Notes: generated from the sequence alone by a model not told the origin. Shown: positions 8,934 through 17,590, numbered from the stretch's first letter. The stretch: DNA of 39,509 nucleotides from Planctomycetota bacterium (GCA_024279865.1 JAJRRC010000026.1:1-39509); one strand, 5' to 3'. A program made the numbers and translations.

Positions 8934-10490
8934 TTATTTCAAGTCAATGAAGTCAACCGTTTGGCCAGCGACTTGCACGCCTGCCTGCCATTGGACATTC
9001 ATGTTTTTAAGCTTGGTCACTTCAGATCGCTCCAGTGTGATCACGCTTTGAATCATACGGCTATCACCACCCACGTAAGTCACCGTCTGATGAGGCATCT
9101 GGTCTGCACCAATAGCCCGGTCGGTCAAAATACGCAATTGCTGAGCATGTGTTTGATATTCAATCACAAACAATCGCTTCGAACCCAATCGCAGGCCCGG
9201 ACGGCTTGAAGCACTTTCTTGATCAGCCAACGCTTTTTTAATCGCAGGACGAATCGAACGTTTCGATTTTTTAAGTGCTTTGTGAAGCAAGACCGTCGCT
9301 TCGTCACCAAAGCGCTCTTGAAACAATGTCACACCCATCGCAGAGGGATGATGTTTAAATGTGTCTGTATAAGCCTCTTCAATGGAATCGTCATTGCGAA
9401 TCCAATGATACAGTCGTCGGGCGATAAAAGAACTGTGTTTACCGGTGTATTGTGTCTGATAATTTTTCAAAGCACGGGTGATGCGTTTGTCTGCTGAAAG
9501 CACCGAACGCCGAGCATTAAAAAAGGCTTTGCCTGAATGGTCATAGCCCAGATTGGTCACTGCCGCGGTGAAGGTACGACTCACACGGTGTTGCAAGATT
9601 CGATCTCCCACCACCAGACGGTCAATTCGGTTGTACCGAGTCTGATGCAGGAGCCGTTGAGCGGAATAGGTTGCCTTGCCTGGGTAGGCTCGAAACAAGG
9701 TATCAATCGCCATGGCCCGAAGTGCTGCAGCCTTGGCGTTACGAACCACAGCAAAGAGGCGGCTTTCACCGCCGGTGGGTTTGGTTTTCAGAATAATACG
9801 CATGGCCTCAGCAGCCACGGGAAGACTCACGTCATTGATCTGACGAAGCACGTTCACCGCATCGCCAGCACGCCCGCCACGAATCAGTTCATCCAACGAC
9901 ACAACCGCAGCCAATGGCTTGGGAACTGCTTTGGAACGAATTGGTTTAAAGTTCCGTTCTTTATCGGTTACCGAAAGACTGCTCGCCAAGTAGCCGTCGG
10001 AAGCCACCAAAGATCGGTTGCGTGTAATGAGCGATTGGGAAGAAGGACGACGCTTCACGCCAAGACGTGGCGTGGGCTTGGTAACCTTGGCGATTTTGAC
10101 CGGTTTTGGTTTTGGAGCCGGGGCTACCTTGGCAACTTTAACCACTGGAGCCGCGCCCTTGACCACCGGGGCAACCACTTTCACAGGCTCCACAACGCGA
10201 GGCTTCGGAGCCGACGCAACTGGGGGAACCGGGGGAACCGGGGGAACTTCTGAAACTTCCGGGGGGGCCATTGCCACGGTAGTGGCGGGTTTTTGGGCGG
10301 TGGTGATTGTCTGGCGTGGTGGGATTTTGATACCTGCATGGCTCGCGCGGAATTCCATGTAGGCTCGTTCGGGGCTGCCGCCCGATGCAGAGGGCCTGGG
10401 AGCCGCAGGAGCCGAGCAGCCACTGACAAGCAAGACCGCCAGCGTCAATAGTGAAAAAAGACCACGAAAAAGGATAGAACAACGAAACAT
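8934..10490 (-). CDS. Large hypothetical lipoprotein with Pro/Val/Lys-rich linker
   Basis: 518 residues, unrecognised. A signal peptide with lipobox LVSGC (Cys25) predicts an outer- or inner-membrane lipoprotein. Residues about 60-150 are low complexity: PPVPPVPPV runs, then VVAPVVKGAAPVVKVAKVAPAPKPKPVKIAK, suggesting an extended, basic spacer that could cross the periplasm or touch peptidoglycan. Residues about 200-410 are mostly helical with AxxAM, KAAALRAMAIDTL patterns that could be HEAT-like, and the C-terminal 80 residues look beta-rich. I chose ATG 10488-10490 because AAGGAA precedes it and the signal peptide then starts properly; an upstream in-frame start would spoil the signal. The PPVPPV segment is encoded by repeat cluster C. 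It precedes rimO in the same direction. Confidence 0.7.
   Translation of the reverse strand: MFRCSILFRGLFSLLTLAVLLVSGCSAPAAPRPSASGGSPERAYMEFRASHAGIKIPPRQTITTAQKPATTVAMAPPEVSEVPPVPPVPPVASAPKPRVVEPVKVVAPVVKGAAPVVKVAKVAPAPKPKPVKIAKVTKPTPRLGVKRRPSSQSLITRNRSLVASDGYLASSLSVTDKERNFKPIRSKAVPKPLAAVVSLDELIRGGRAGDAVNVLRQINDVSLPVAAEAMRIILKTKPTGGESRLFAVVRNAKAAALRAMAIDTLFRAYPGKATYSAQRLLHQTRYNRIDRLVVGDRILQHRVSRTFTAAVTNLGYDHSGKAFFNARRSVLSADKRITRALKNYQTQYTGKHSSFIARRLYHWIRNDDSIEEAYTDTFKHHPSAMGVTLFQERFGDEATVLLHKALKKSKRSIRPAIKKALADQESASSRPGLRLGSKRLFVIEYQTHAQQLRILTDRAIGADQMPHQTVTYVGGDSRMIQSVITLERSEVTKLKNMNVQWQAGVQVAGQTVDFIDLK
10222..10267. repeat. CCCCCGGTT/GGAAG repeat cluster C, inside the lipoprotein gene
   Basis: Plus strand: three GGGGGAAC(C) units followed by TTCTGAAACTTCCGGGGGGG. 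On the coding (minus) strand it encodes the Pro-Pro-Val runs. The CTTCTGAAACTTCC centre is an imperfect palindrome shared with clusters B and F. Confidence 0.8.
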
Positions 10491-10602
10491 GGCGATTCCT
10501 TGATAAAGTACGGGATCGGGTATCAGGCCAACCGAATATTTTATCAGAATTGCCACAAGCTAGCACGCAAACTTCAAATGACCATCAGCCCATTGAAAAA
10601 AT

Positions 10603-11313
10603 TCAAAATCGCTTCAACGGCTCAAAGCCCATCTCCATTTGCCCCAACAGCTTGGCATGTTGATACCCCCGCCAAGCCTGCATCCCCATAAAGCCCGCCA
10701 TGAGGATCATATAAATCCGCCCGTTCATGAGCGCCCAAAGGCCCAAGACCCCTGCCGCTGCCATGCCAAACACTGCCACCGCAAACAAACTACGTCGATA
10801 GCCCACCATAAACCAGAGCAACGCCTGGACAATCTGCCCGCCATCCAACGGGTAAATCGGCAGCATGTTGAAAATCAATAAAATCACATTCACATAAGCC
10901 AAGTGCTCCACCACCTGCTGGGTCACCGTCCACTGATCCCCTGGCGTGTCGCCAATCAAGTAAACCCAGGCAATCGCCGAAACCGGAATCAAGAGAACAT
11001 TGACCAACGGCCCAGCCGCAATCGACCACAACACCGCGCCGGGCCGATGTGGCGGCTGCACATAGGCAATCCCGCCAAGCGGAAACAGCGTAATTTTCTC
11101 GGCCCTGCCTCCCACAGATCGGCAAGCAAGCGAGTGGCCAAACTCATGGAGCAAGACAATGCCAAACAAGGCTGGGTATGTCACAAAAAAAGTATATGAC
11201 TCACCATAGAATTGATACATCACCACCGCAGCCAACAACCACGTCCAATGAATGAACACGCTGATGCCAAACAAGGTAAAAAGCCGTACACTGCCAGATT
11301 GATTCGGTCCCAT
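10603..11313 (-). CDS. Site-2 protease-like membrane zinc peptidase (M50 family)
   Basis: 236 residues from ATG 11313. HEFGH (56-60) gives the two zinc histidines and catalytic Glu, and NMLPIYPLDGGQ supplies the third ligand, the standard M50 pair. About five to six hydrophobic segments are visible, the first at FGISVFIHWTWLLAAVVM. Such proteins cut substrates inside the membrane, often anti-sigma factors; no partner is evident here. An open frame runs further upstream to 11541 with an ATG at 11358, but that extension is made of repeat-encoded Pro-Gly residues and overlaps the divergent SDR gene, so I reject it. It heads a leftward cluster with the lipoprotein and rimO. Confidence 0.85.
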   Translation of the reverse strand: MGPNQSGSVRLFTLFGISVFIHWTWLLAAVVMYQFYGESYTFFVTYPALFGIVLLHEFGHSLACRSVGGRAEKITLFPLGGIAYVQPPHRPGAVLWSIAAGPLVNVLLIPVSAIAWVYLIGDTPGDQWTVTQQVVEHLAYVNVILLIFNMLPIYPLDGGQIVQALLWFMVGYRRSLFAVAVFGMAAAGVLGLWALMNGRIYMILMAGFMGMQAWRGYQHAKLLGQMEMGFEPLKRF

Positions 11314-11356
11314 GAGCCGCAGTATAGAGTATCTCCACCAAGAAGGAACCAAAGCC

Positions 11357-12181
11357 ATGACACACCCCCCCGGAAATCCCCCCGGAAATCCCCCCGGAAG
11401 TACCCCCGGAAGTACCCCCGGCAACAATCCCCGCAAAACTCCCGCCCCCCCCCCCGGAACCGCCCCCGGAACCGCCCCCGGCAAGACCCCCGTGGCCATT
11501 GTCACCGGCGCGGGCAGTGGCATTGGACGCGAAACCGCCAAATTACTGGCCTTGGCGGGATATCACACGGTTCTGGTGAGTCGCACGCTTAAAAATCTTC
11601 AGAAGACCGCGAGTCTTATTGAGGGGCCAAGTACCATTCATCCCACGGATTTGAGTTGCCGTTCAAATTGCCAGCAGGTCATTGAGCAAACCCTCGCAAG
11701 GCTCGGCCGTATTGATGCGCTCGCCAACGTCGCAGGATGCGCCCCCAGCGTCACCATCGAAAACATCACCGCAGAACTTTGGCAAAAAAACATCGATACC
11801 AACCTCTCTGCCATTGTGCATCTGACCTCTGCTGCCTGGCCTACCTTTAAACAGCAACAGCAAGGCATCATCGTCAACGTCTCTTCCTTGGCAAGCATCG
11901 ACCCATTCCCCGGATTTAGTATTTATGGAGCCGCCAAGGCAGGCGTGAATCTTTTTACCCTTGTGACTGCAAGAGAGGGCGCATCCCAAGGCATCAAAGC
12001 CGTCACCATCGCCCCTGGTGCGGTGGAAACGGGGATGTTACGAGCTTTGTTTGATGAAAGTGTCATCCCAGCCGACAAAACCCTCCGCCCCCAAGACATC
12101 GGCCAGCTTATTTGTGATTGCATCACAGGCCATAAAACGTTTGAGCCCGGCGAAGTGATTACTGTGCCGAATGAAGGGTAA
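11357..12181 (+). CDS. Short-chain dehydrogenase/reductase with repeat-encoded Pro-Gly N-terminus
   Basis: 274 residues. The Rossmann core begins at residue 46 with VAIVTGAGSGIGRETA (TGxxxGxG), followed by NVAG and the catalytic SSLASIDPFPGFSIYGAAK (Ser, Tyr, Lys), all classical SDR motifs. The preceding 44 residues are PPGNPPGNPPGST-type low complexity encoded by the C-rich repeat array at 11365-11492. AAGGA at 11343-11347 supports ATG 11357; a GTG immediately before VAIVTG could give a short, more typical protein, so the N-terminus is uncertain. Substrate is unknown. It is divergent from the M50 gene with only 43 bp between the chosen starts. Confidence 0.85.
   Translation: MTHPPGNPPGNPPGSTPGSTPGNNPRKTPAPPPGTAPGTAPGKTPVAIVTGAGSGIGRETAKLLALAGYHTVLVSRTLKNLQKTASLIEGPSTIHPTDLSCRSNCQQVIEQTLARLGRIDALANVAGCAPSVTIENITAELWQKNIDTNLSAIVHLTSAAWPTFKQQQQGIIVNVSSLASIDPFPGFSIYGAAKAGVNLFTLVTAREGASQGIKAVTIAPGAVETGMLRALFDESVIPADKTLRPQDIGQLICDCITGHKTFEPGEVITVPNEG
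11365..11492. repeat. CCCCCGGAAGTA repeat array D (largest)
   Basis: Eight CCCCCGG cores in 128 bp with 11-13 bp period: first GGAAAT spacers, then GGAAGTA, then GGCAACAAT, a longer degenerate stretch, and GGAACCG spacers at the end. It is in frame with the SDR gene and leaves long open frames on both strands. The spacer types come in adjacent pairs, as expected if units duplicate locally. Confidence 0.95.
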
Positions 12182-12226
12182 ATCGGTCATGATGGATTCC
12201 TTTCTGCCGGGCATTCTCCCGGTTCT

Positions 12227-12257
12227 GTTTGGAATCCGCTATTCGTGGGCTACCGCA
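12227..12257 (+). repeat. 31-bp dispersed repeat, copy 2
   Basis: Matches 110-140 with one mismatch. It sits about 45 bp after the SDR stop and 115 bp before the small basic protein gene. Neighbouring bases differ from copy 1. Confidence 0.7.
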
Positions 12258-12372
12258 CTGGGCTATTAAAACACCTGAAAAATGAACCCTTTGAACTTTT
12301 TTCTCCGAACAATCGAGATTTGGAGTAAACTGAGGGGCTCTATTCCATCCTCAACAAAGAGAATCCTATTTT

Positions 12373-12588
12373 ATGGCAGCTTCAAAGAAAAAAATCGCAA
12401 AAAGAAAACTGATCAAAAAGTTGGGGAAAACCCGCCCCGCACCGGCCAAACCCGAGCAGCCTTCGCTCCCTAAAAATGCACTTGAAAAGACTTTGCGAGC
12501 TGCCAAGGCCATGAGAGGGCCTAAAAATAGCCCGCTGATGCGAGAAGTTCGGACCAGTTATCGCAGCCGCATGCAAAAACCCAAATAA
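12373..12588 (+). CDS. Small Lys/Arg-rich hypothetical protein
   Basis: 71 residues with a very basic composition: it starts MAASKKKIAKRKLIKKLGK, continues with a Pro/Lys linker, then a helical segment LEKTLRAAKAMRGP and a basic end SYRSRMQKPK. AAAGAGAAT 13-5 bases before the ATG is a fair ribosome binding site. Size and charge suggest RNA or DNA binding (for example ribosome or nucleoid associated), but no family is recognised. The reverse strand is open only as a shadow. Confidence 0.55.
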   Translation: MAASKKKIAKRKLIKKLGKTRPAPAKPEQPSLPKNALEKTLRAAKAMRGPKNSPLMREVRTSYRSRMQKPK

Positions 12589-12791
12589 CTACATAGTCAT
12601 GATTTATAAAAATATTCCAGACCTTGCTTCTGAAATATCGCACGCATGTGGGGCCACGTTAGAATCAAGGTTATCACCTCTACCTCATACCCATGATGAT
12701 TCACGCTTACGCTTGGCCTATTTTTTTGCCCGCAACCTCAGCCTAAGGTACACTAGCTCGTTTTCCCCTATTGCCTAGAGAGCTTCAACCG

Positions 12792-13676
12792 ATGCAACAA
12801 GCCATCAATAAAGCAGCTGTCCTCGTCGAGGCACATGCGTATATCCGCAAATTTGCCGGCCACACGGTCGTCGTCAAGGTCGGTGGGTCCATTATGGATC
12901 AACCAGACGCACTGGCGCGACTCATCGGTGATGTCTGTTTTATGAAGGCTGTGGGCATGCGGCCGATCATCGTGCATGGTGGTGGGAAAAGCATTACCAA
13001 TGCCATGACCGAAGCGGGTCTCGAAGCCCATTTTGTGCAGGGACGACGGTACACCGATCAACGCACGCTGGCGATTGCTGAGCATGTGCTGGTCAACGAT
13101 ATCAATGTGGGGATTGTCGACCAGATCCACAAGCAAGGCTACAAGGCCATGGGACTGCATAGCTTGGGTAGTTGTGCCGCTTTTGCCAAGCGACTTTTTT
13201 TGGATATCCAAGAAGGCGATGAACCTGGCCGCAAGGTAGACATCGGCTTTGTGGGTGAAATTGAGACCATCAATGCAGATCTCCTCAATGCTTTGACGGA
13301 TGCGGATCAGATTCCGGTCATTGCTCCGATTGCTCGGGATCAGGCCGGCGGCAAGCTCAATGTCAATGCCGACAGCGTGGCGGGCCATGTGGCGGCAGCG
13401 GTTCAATCTGAAAAAGTTATTTTGGTTTCTGATACCCATGGCATCCGAATCAGCGAAGATGCGGAGAGCTTTACCTCGCATTTGACCAAGAGTCAGATTG
13501 AAGAGCTGATCGCTCAAGGGGTGGTCGCGGGCGGCATGTTGCCGAAGGTTCAAGCGAGCTTCATTGCCCTTGAAGGCGGCGTTGCCAAGGCCCATATTGT
13601 GGACGGGCGCATCCAGCACTCTTTGCTGCTGGAAATTTATACTGATACTGGCATTGGTACGGAGATCGTACTATGA
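12792..13676 (+). CDS. argB: Acetylglutamate kinase ArgB
   Basis: 294 residues from ATG 12792, with AGAGAG upstream; a TTG at 12771 could add seven. It phosphorylates N-acetylglutamate in arginine biosynthesis. Visible motifs: VVVKVGGSIMD (phosphate-binding Lys), IIVHGGGKSIT (glycine-rich loop, substrate binding), GFVGEIETIN, NVNADSVAGHVAAA, and GVVAGGMLPKVQA near the end, all diagnostic of amino-acid kinases of the NAGK type. No N-terminal arginine-inhibition helix of the long type is obvious beyond about 18 extra residues. The stop overlaps the start of argF by ATGA, so the two are translationally coupled. Confidence 0.95.
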   Translation: MQQAINKAAVLVEAHAYIRKFAGHTVVVKVGGSIMDQPDALARLIGDVCFMKAVGMRPIIVHGGGKSITNAMTEAGLEAHFVQGRRYTDQRTLAIAEHVLVNDINVGIVDQIHKQGYKAMGLHSLGSCAAFAKRLFLDIQEGDEPGRKVDIGFVGEIETINADLLNALTDADQIPVIAPIARDQAGGKLNVNADSVAGHVAAAVQSEKVILVSDTHGIRISEDAESFTSHLTKSQIEELIAQGVVAGGMLPKVQASFIALEGGVAKAHIVDGRIQHSLLLEIYTDTGIGTEIVL

Positions 13677-14596
13677 AACATTTTGTTTCCATTGCAGACA
13701 CCTCGGCTGCTGAACTGAAACACATCCTACAAGTGGCGTTTGACCTGCGGGCTGAGCGACAAGCGGGTAAGGCCAATGACCCGATTTTGCAGGGTAAGAC
13801 TTTGGCGGTCTTTTTTGAGAAGCAGAGCTTGCGCACGCGTGTTAGTTTTGAACAGGCGATGAACGAGCTGGGCGGCCACGCGATTATTCTCGACCAAGGC
13901 AGCATCGGACTGGGGCAGCGTGAATCCGTTCACGATGTGATCAAAGTTCTCAGCGGCATGGTCCATGGCATTGCAGCGCGGGTCTATGAACACCAAAAGC
14001 TTTTGCAGCTTGCAGAGCATGGGTCAATCCCGGTGATCAATGCGTTGTCCGATGAATCGCATCCTTGCCAGGCGATGGCGGATATCATGACTATGATTGA
14101 TGAGTTTGGTCCTGACCTCACTGGCCGCACGTTGGCGTACGTGGGCGATGGGAACAATGTGGCGTTGAGCTTGGCTTCGATTTGTGGCAAGCTTGAGATT
14201 CGGTTCGTCATTGCGAGTCCTCCGGGTTATGAACTGGAACAGGACGTGGTCGACCGGATCATGGCGCAGCAGCCGAACATGGCTTTTGAAATCACCGCAG
14301 ACCCCAAGCAAGCAGTGCATGATGCAGATGCAATCTATACCGACACTTGGATCAGCATGGGACAAGAAGAGCAAACAGCCGCCCGCAAAATCGCGTTTGA
14401 TGGCTTTGCACTCGATGCCGCTCTGTTGCAACATTCGCCGGATCATGCCATTGTCCTGCATTGCCTACCAGCCCATCGAGGCATGGAAATCACCGACGAG
14501 ATCATGGACGGCCCACAAAGTCGCGTCTTCCCACAAGCACACAACCGACTGCACGCCCAAAAAGGCTTGCTTGCCGTCTTGCTAGGTAATCAGTAA
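13673..14596 (+). CDS. argF: Ornithine carbamoyltransferase ArgF
   Basis: 307 residues, the standard length. It makes citrulline from ornithine and carbamoyl phosphate. The carbamoyl-phosphate site is FFEKQSLRTRVSFE (Ser-x-Arg-Thr-Arg), and HPCQAMADIMT and HCLPAHRGMEIT (with the ornithine-binding Cys) are classical. ARVYEHQKL is the usual second carbamoyl-phosphate region. The argB stop and argF start overlap by 4 bp. The Gln before SLRTR replaces the more common Pro or Ser; I do not see evidence for acetyl- or succinylornithine specificity. Confidence 0.93.
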   Translation: MKHFVSIADTSAAELKHILQVAFDLRAERQAGKANDPILQGKTLAVFFEKQSLRTRVSFEQAMNELGGHAIILDQGSIGLGQRESVHDVIKVLSGMVHGIAARVYEHQKLLQLAEHGSIPVINALSDESHPCQAMADIMTMIDEFGPDLTGRTLAYVGDGNNVALSLASICGKLEIRFVIASPPGYELEQDVVDRIMAQQPNMAFEITADPKQAVHDADAIYTDTWISMGQEEQTAARKIAFDGFALDAALLQHSPDHAIVLHCLPAHRGMEITDEIMDGPQSRVFPQAHNRLHAQKGLLAVLLGNQ

Positions 14597-14730
14597 CCCA
14601 ACGACCTGTTGGCTATACCAATCATGTTTAAAACTCGTGCGTTTTGTGATTCACCAAGACTGAATTGACAATACTTTATAAAACTCTCACCGAGCAATTA
14701 AAATACGCAATGCGTTATGATAAGGTTGTT

Positions 14731-15210
14731 ATGACTGAACCTTCCCCGCAAGAAACACCTTCGCCTGATGTGACCAATGCGATCCTCATCGTCACCGGAT
14801 CCCATCTGCGAGCTGAGGTTGCAGACCGCCCGCTGGCTTATGAACTCCAAAGCAATATCGAAACGTGGATGCAGCGTCACGCTCAACATATCGCAGCATT
14901 GATGGACCCTCTGGTTTGCAGCGACATCTGGTACATCAATCAAACATTGCTACACACCCGTCCCACGATCAGTATCGGCGGTCCCGGAGTCAACGGCCTC
15001 AGCGGCTACCTCACCCAACAACTCACCCCTGCGTTGGTGCAAGACGGAACGCAAATCATTCAACTAGATCCTGAATTTGTCGATCTGCGGGCCTGCATCT
15101 GGGGCATGAACCACAAGACCACCGTCGAGGCGGTCAAGTCCTTTACCGAACGCTATCTCGAAAGCTTTCTCACGGCAGCCTTGAATCAGGTCGAACCCCA
15201 CGTTGATTAA
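14731..15210 (+). CDS. Conserved-looking hypothetical protein downstream of argF
   Basis: 159 residues from ATG 14731 (AAGG 10 bases upstream). In-frame upstream starts (TTG 14665, ATG 14710) would add a region with no protein-like character. No signal peptide or membrane segment. It starts with an acidic Pro-rich tail, then ILIVTGSHLRAEVADRPLAYEL, PTISIGGPGVNGLSGYLTQQL and a helical end SFTERYLESFLTAALNQ. GGPGVNGLSGYL resembles a nucleotide- or ligand-binding glycine loop, but I cannot assign a family. It lies 134 bp after argF in the same direction and may be in its transcript. Confidence 0.6.
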   Translation: MTEPSPQETPSPDVTNAILIVTGSHLRAEVADRPLAYELQSNIETWMQRHAQHIAALMDPLVCSDIWYINQTLLHTRPTISIGGPGVNGLSGYLTQQLTPALVQDGTQIIQLDPEFVDLRACIWGMNHKTTVEAVKSFTERYLESFLTAALNQVEPHVD

Positions 15211-15253
15211 AAGCTGACTCAAAATAGTCTACATGAACGAAAATACAAAACGC

Positions 15254-16099
15254 CTATTTCATGGCTGCCATGTAATCGCGCGGAGACGTGCCTGCATATT
15301 TTTTGAATGCTTTGGAAAAATAATTCGGATCGACATAGCCGACGTTGTAAGCAATCTCTGAAATATTCTGCTTTTGAGACGCTAAAAGAATCTTTGCCTT
15401 TTCCATGCGCAGCATGGTCAAGTGTGAAAACATTGAGAAATCGCTTTCCTGACTAAACACATGCGACAAATGGTAAGGACTCACCTTCAGGTGCGTCGCC
15501 ACCTGTTCAAGCGTGATCACTTGGGCCAAATTCGCCCGAAGATACTTCTTGGCTCGATCAGTCAGTGTTTGATACTGCTTGGCATAAGAGGCTTCAGTAG
15601 CGGATTGACTTTCGGCCTCGCCAACTTGGCCTTTCAACAAAGCATCACGCAAAATCAACAGCAAAATAGTCAACACACGCGAACGGGCCACGAGATTGTC
15701 TTCCACACCAAAACCAATAATATCCCTACGCAGTCGCTCGAATAACCCCGCCACATCCGCTCGAGCACGGTCTTCGAGATTGACCGGGTTCTCAAGGGAT
15801 AAAAGCTTGAAATAATCTTCCTCGGCAGACCAGTAAAGAGAAACATAAAAAATGTCCAGACCTTCTTCTAGATCAAACTCATCACGGTGCATGGTAGAAG
15901 AAGGAACAATGAGCGTTTGCCCTTTCTCCGCGGCAATACGCTTGTCTCCAACCACCAGGTCCATCCGTCCCGAAACCACATGTAATAATTCACAGCGATT
16001 GGCCTGATGTTCTTGAATCGCCCAAAAAGGGTCAAATTGCATCAAACCCATCACACGAATGTCTGGGAGCTGCGAGACGAAATGAGAAATTTTCGCCAA
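15254..16099 (-). CDS. AraC-family transcriptional regulator (second in window)
   Basis: 281 residues. The N-terminal cupin-type domain contains CELLHVVSGRMDLVVGDKR and GQTLIVPSSTMHRDEF. The C-terminal DNA-binding domain has VITLEQVATHLKVSPYHLSHVFSQE and then QNISEIAYNVGYVDPNYFSKAFKKYAGTSPRDY, the complete AraC signature. Both flanking genes point the same way and no divergent target is adjacent, so the regulon is unknown; it may respond to a sugar. It shares fold, not close sequence, with the regulator at 4410-5303. Confidence 0.88.
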   Translation of the reverse strand: MAKISHFVSQLPDIRVMGLMQFDPFWAIQEHQANRCELLHVVSGRMDLVVGDKRIAAEKGQTLIVPSSTMHRDEFDLEEGLDIFYVSLYWSAEEDYFKLLSLENPVNLEDRARADVAGLFERLRRDIIGFGVEDNLVARSRVLTILLLILRDALLKGQVGEAESQSATEASYAKQYQTLTDRAKKYLRANLAQVITLEQVATHLKVSPYHLSHVFSQESDFSMFSHLTMLRMEKAKILLASQKQNISEIAYNVGYVDPNYFSKAFKKYAGTSPRDYMAAMK

Positions 16100-16276
16100 T
16101 TGATTTGATAACTTGTCTTTTGAAATGGAACTCTTCCTTGAACAATCATTAAGATGAAATTCACCGCTTCAATAAAAAAAAATATTGCCTATCACCGCTG
16201 ACTCTTTTACCAATATACACCTCTACTATTTTGATTTCAAAAATTCACTCTATCTCACCCCATATCCGTATCCCAA

Positions 16277-17590
16277 TCAATGATAGATCACATCATGATA
16301 AAGCTTCCCATCGGTGTCCTTGTACCAAACCAACGTTGGCACAGGTTGAAGGCCTGGCGCTTTGAGCCTCGGAGGCAAGCCGCGTTGGGAAGGCGTTAAC
16401 ATTTCAAAAAACTGTGGGCCACTGCTTCCGTTGGGCTGATAGCGATACATCGACTCATCTGCCGCGATGTAAACCTGTTCGAGGCTATGGGTTTTGCGCA
16501 TGACCTGATAGCCGACCTGCTGAAGAATGGTCCGCAACGCACGGGTGGTTTTAGGCATCTTCACGCCACTGCGTGAAATCGACCCAAGACCTTGGGCCAA
16601 AAACTTCATACGGTCAATGGCCTCGCTTAATGGGTCTGGTTCAATCTGACTGCTATAACGTTGCCAGGCACGCTGAAAGGACAAAACGAGATTTTCAAAC
16701 GAAACATCCGACCTGGCAAACGCATTGACAAAAGCTTCTTTGCTGGGCGTTTTTTTGCCAACTGCCAGAAGATAATGGGTAAACGCTTGTCGGTATTTTT
16801 TCTGATCTGCATTGATCAGGAAAAAGGTCATCGACCACGCTTGATCATATTGAAGGGCCGCCAACGCGGGCGATTGGCGTACTTGGGTGCTCCACGTCTG
16901 ATCGGACATACTGAGCATCAAATCAAAGGGCAGCGTTTGGCGATCCTTCAACGCTTGGCGAATGGTCCGCACCCGCCGGGCATTGGCGATGTCCAGGTAA
17001 AAATGTTTGCCCACAAGAATGCCATCTTCAAAATACTGAGCGAGCCCTTCATTGACCCAGATGGGTAAATGAGGCCCCATAAAGCGGTAAGCAAACTGGT
17101 GAAACCCTTCATGTTGCAAAACCGAAATCGTCTGCCCCACCGGTCTACCTTCTAGGAACGTAAATAGGCCTTTGGTTTGATCGCTGACGACGAACATGCC
17201 CCCGGAGTTGGTGGCATTGACTTGAAACTGAGCGAGCTGCTGAATGTAGTCCTGCTGTGTCTTGAGCAGATACAGGGCCATGGGCTTATTGGAGCCGTCG
17301 CGTTTAAAGTCTGATTGCTCAAACCGCTTTTGGTATTCATTGAAAATGCGGTCCATATGGCGAGCAAAAAACTTGGCTCGCTGACGACCGGCATTGGTAT
17401 AAACCACATAGTGACGGGTTTTAAACTGGGCCAAACGCCCCGCATAAACCTTCACCCCCCCCGGAAGCACCCCCGGAATGCCCCCCGGCATATCCCCCGG
17501 TAAAAAACCTGGAATCCCCCCGCCAATGCCCAAGGCCAATAGAAAAATCACCCACCAATGGGGTATGGATTTATTTGCCAGCATAGTCAA
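16277..17590 (-). CDS. DUF1570-type secreted or membrane-anchored zinc peptidase (peptidase MA-like)
   Basis: 437 residues. A hydrophobic segment WWVIFLLALGIGGG (12-25) acts as signal or anchor and is followed directly by a Pro-Gly stretch (about 26-45) encoded by repeat cluster E. The core shows LQHEGFHQFAYRF with HExxH (His160-Glu161-His164) and WVNEGLAQYFED (Glu181) as the third ligand, the gluzincin pattern of the MA clan; this arrangement is common in planctomycete DUF1570 proteins. The gene starts inside the 3' end of accD (20-bp overlap), so the two are probably co-transcribed. ATG 17590 and ATG 17584 are equally possible. Substrate unknown. Confidence 0.8.
   Translation of the reverse strand: MTMLANKSIPHWWVIFLLALGIGGGIPGFLPGDMPGGIPGVLPGGVKVYAGRLAQFKTRHYVVYTNAGRQRAKFFARHMDRIFNEYQKRFEQSDFKRDGSNKPMALYLLKTQQDYIQQLAQFQVNATNSGGMFVVSDQTKGLFTFLEGRPVGQTISVLQHEGFHQFAYRFMGPHLPIWVNEGLAQYFEDGILVGKHFYLDIANARRVRTIRQALKDRQTLPFDLMLSMSDQTWSTQVRQSPALAALQYDQAWSMTFFLINADQKKYRQAFTHYLLAVGKKTPSKEAFVNAFARSDVSFENLVLSFQRAWQRYSSQIEPDPLSEAIDRMKFLAQGLGSISRSGVKMPKTTRALRTILQQVGYQVMRKTHSLEQVYIAADESMYRYQPNGSSGPQFFEMLTPSQRGLPPRLKAPGLQPVPTLVWYKDTDGKLYHDVIYH
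17455..17521. repeat. CCCCCGGAAG repeat cluster E, inside the DUF1570 gene
   Basis: Four CCCCCGG cores at 11-15 bp spacing with GGAAGCA, GGAATG, GGCATAT and GGTAAAAAA spacers. In frame on the minus strand it encodes PGFLPGDMPGGIPGVLPGG just after the signal segment. Confidence 0.9.

Noticed and set aside
9537-10253. Long plus-strand open frame opposite the large lipoprotein gene
   Set aside because: Antisense shadow; the end is only repeat-encoded Gly/Thr.
11314-11541. N-terminal extension of the M50 protease up to 11541
   Set aside because: It is made of repeat-encoded Pro-Gly residues, overlaps the divergent SDR gene, and lacks a good ribosome binding site; the core fits a start at 11313.
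12768-13619. Long antisense open frame opposite argB
   Set aside because: Lies fully opposite a clear acetylglutamate kinase gene; no family features.
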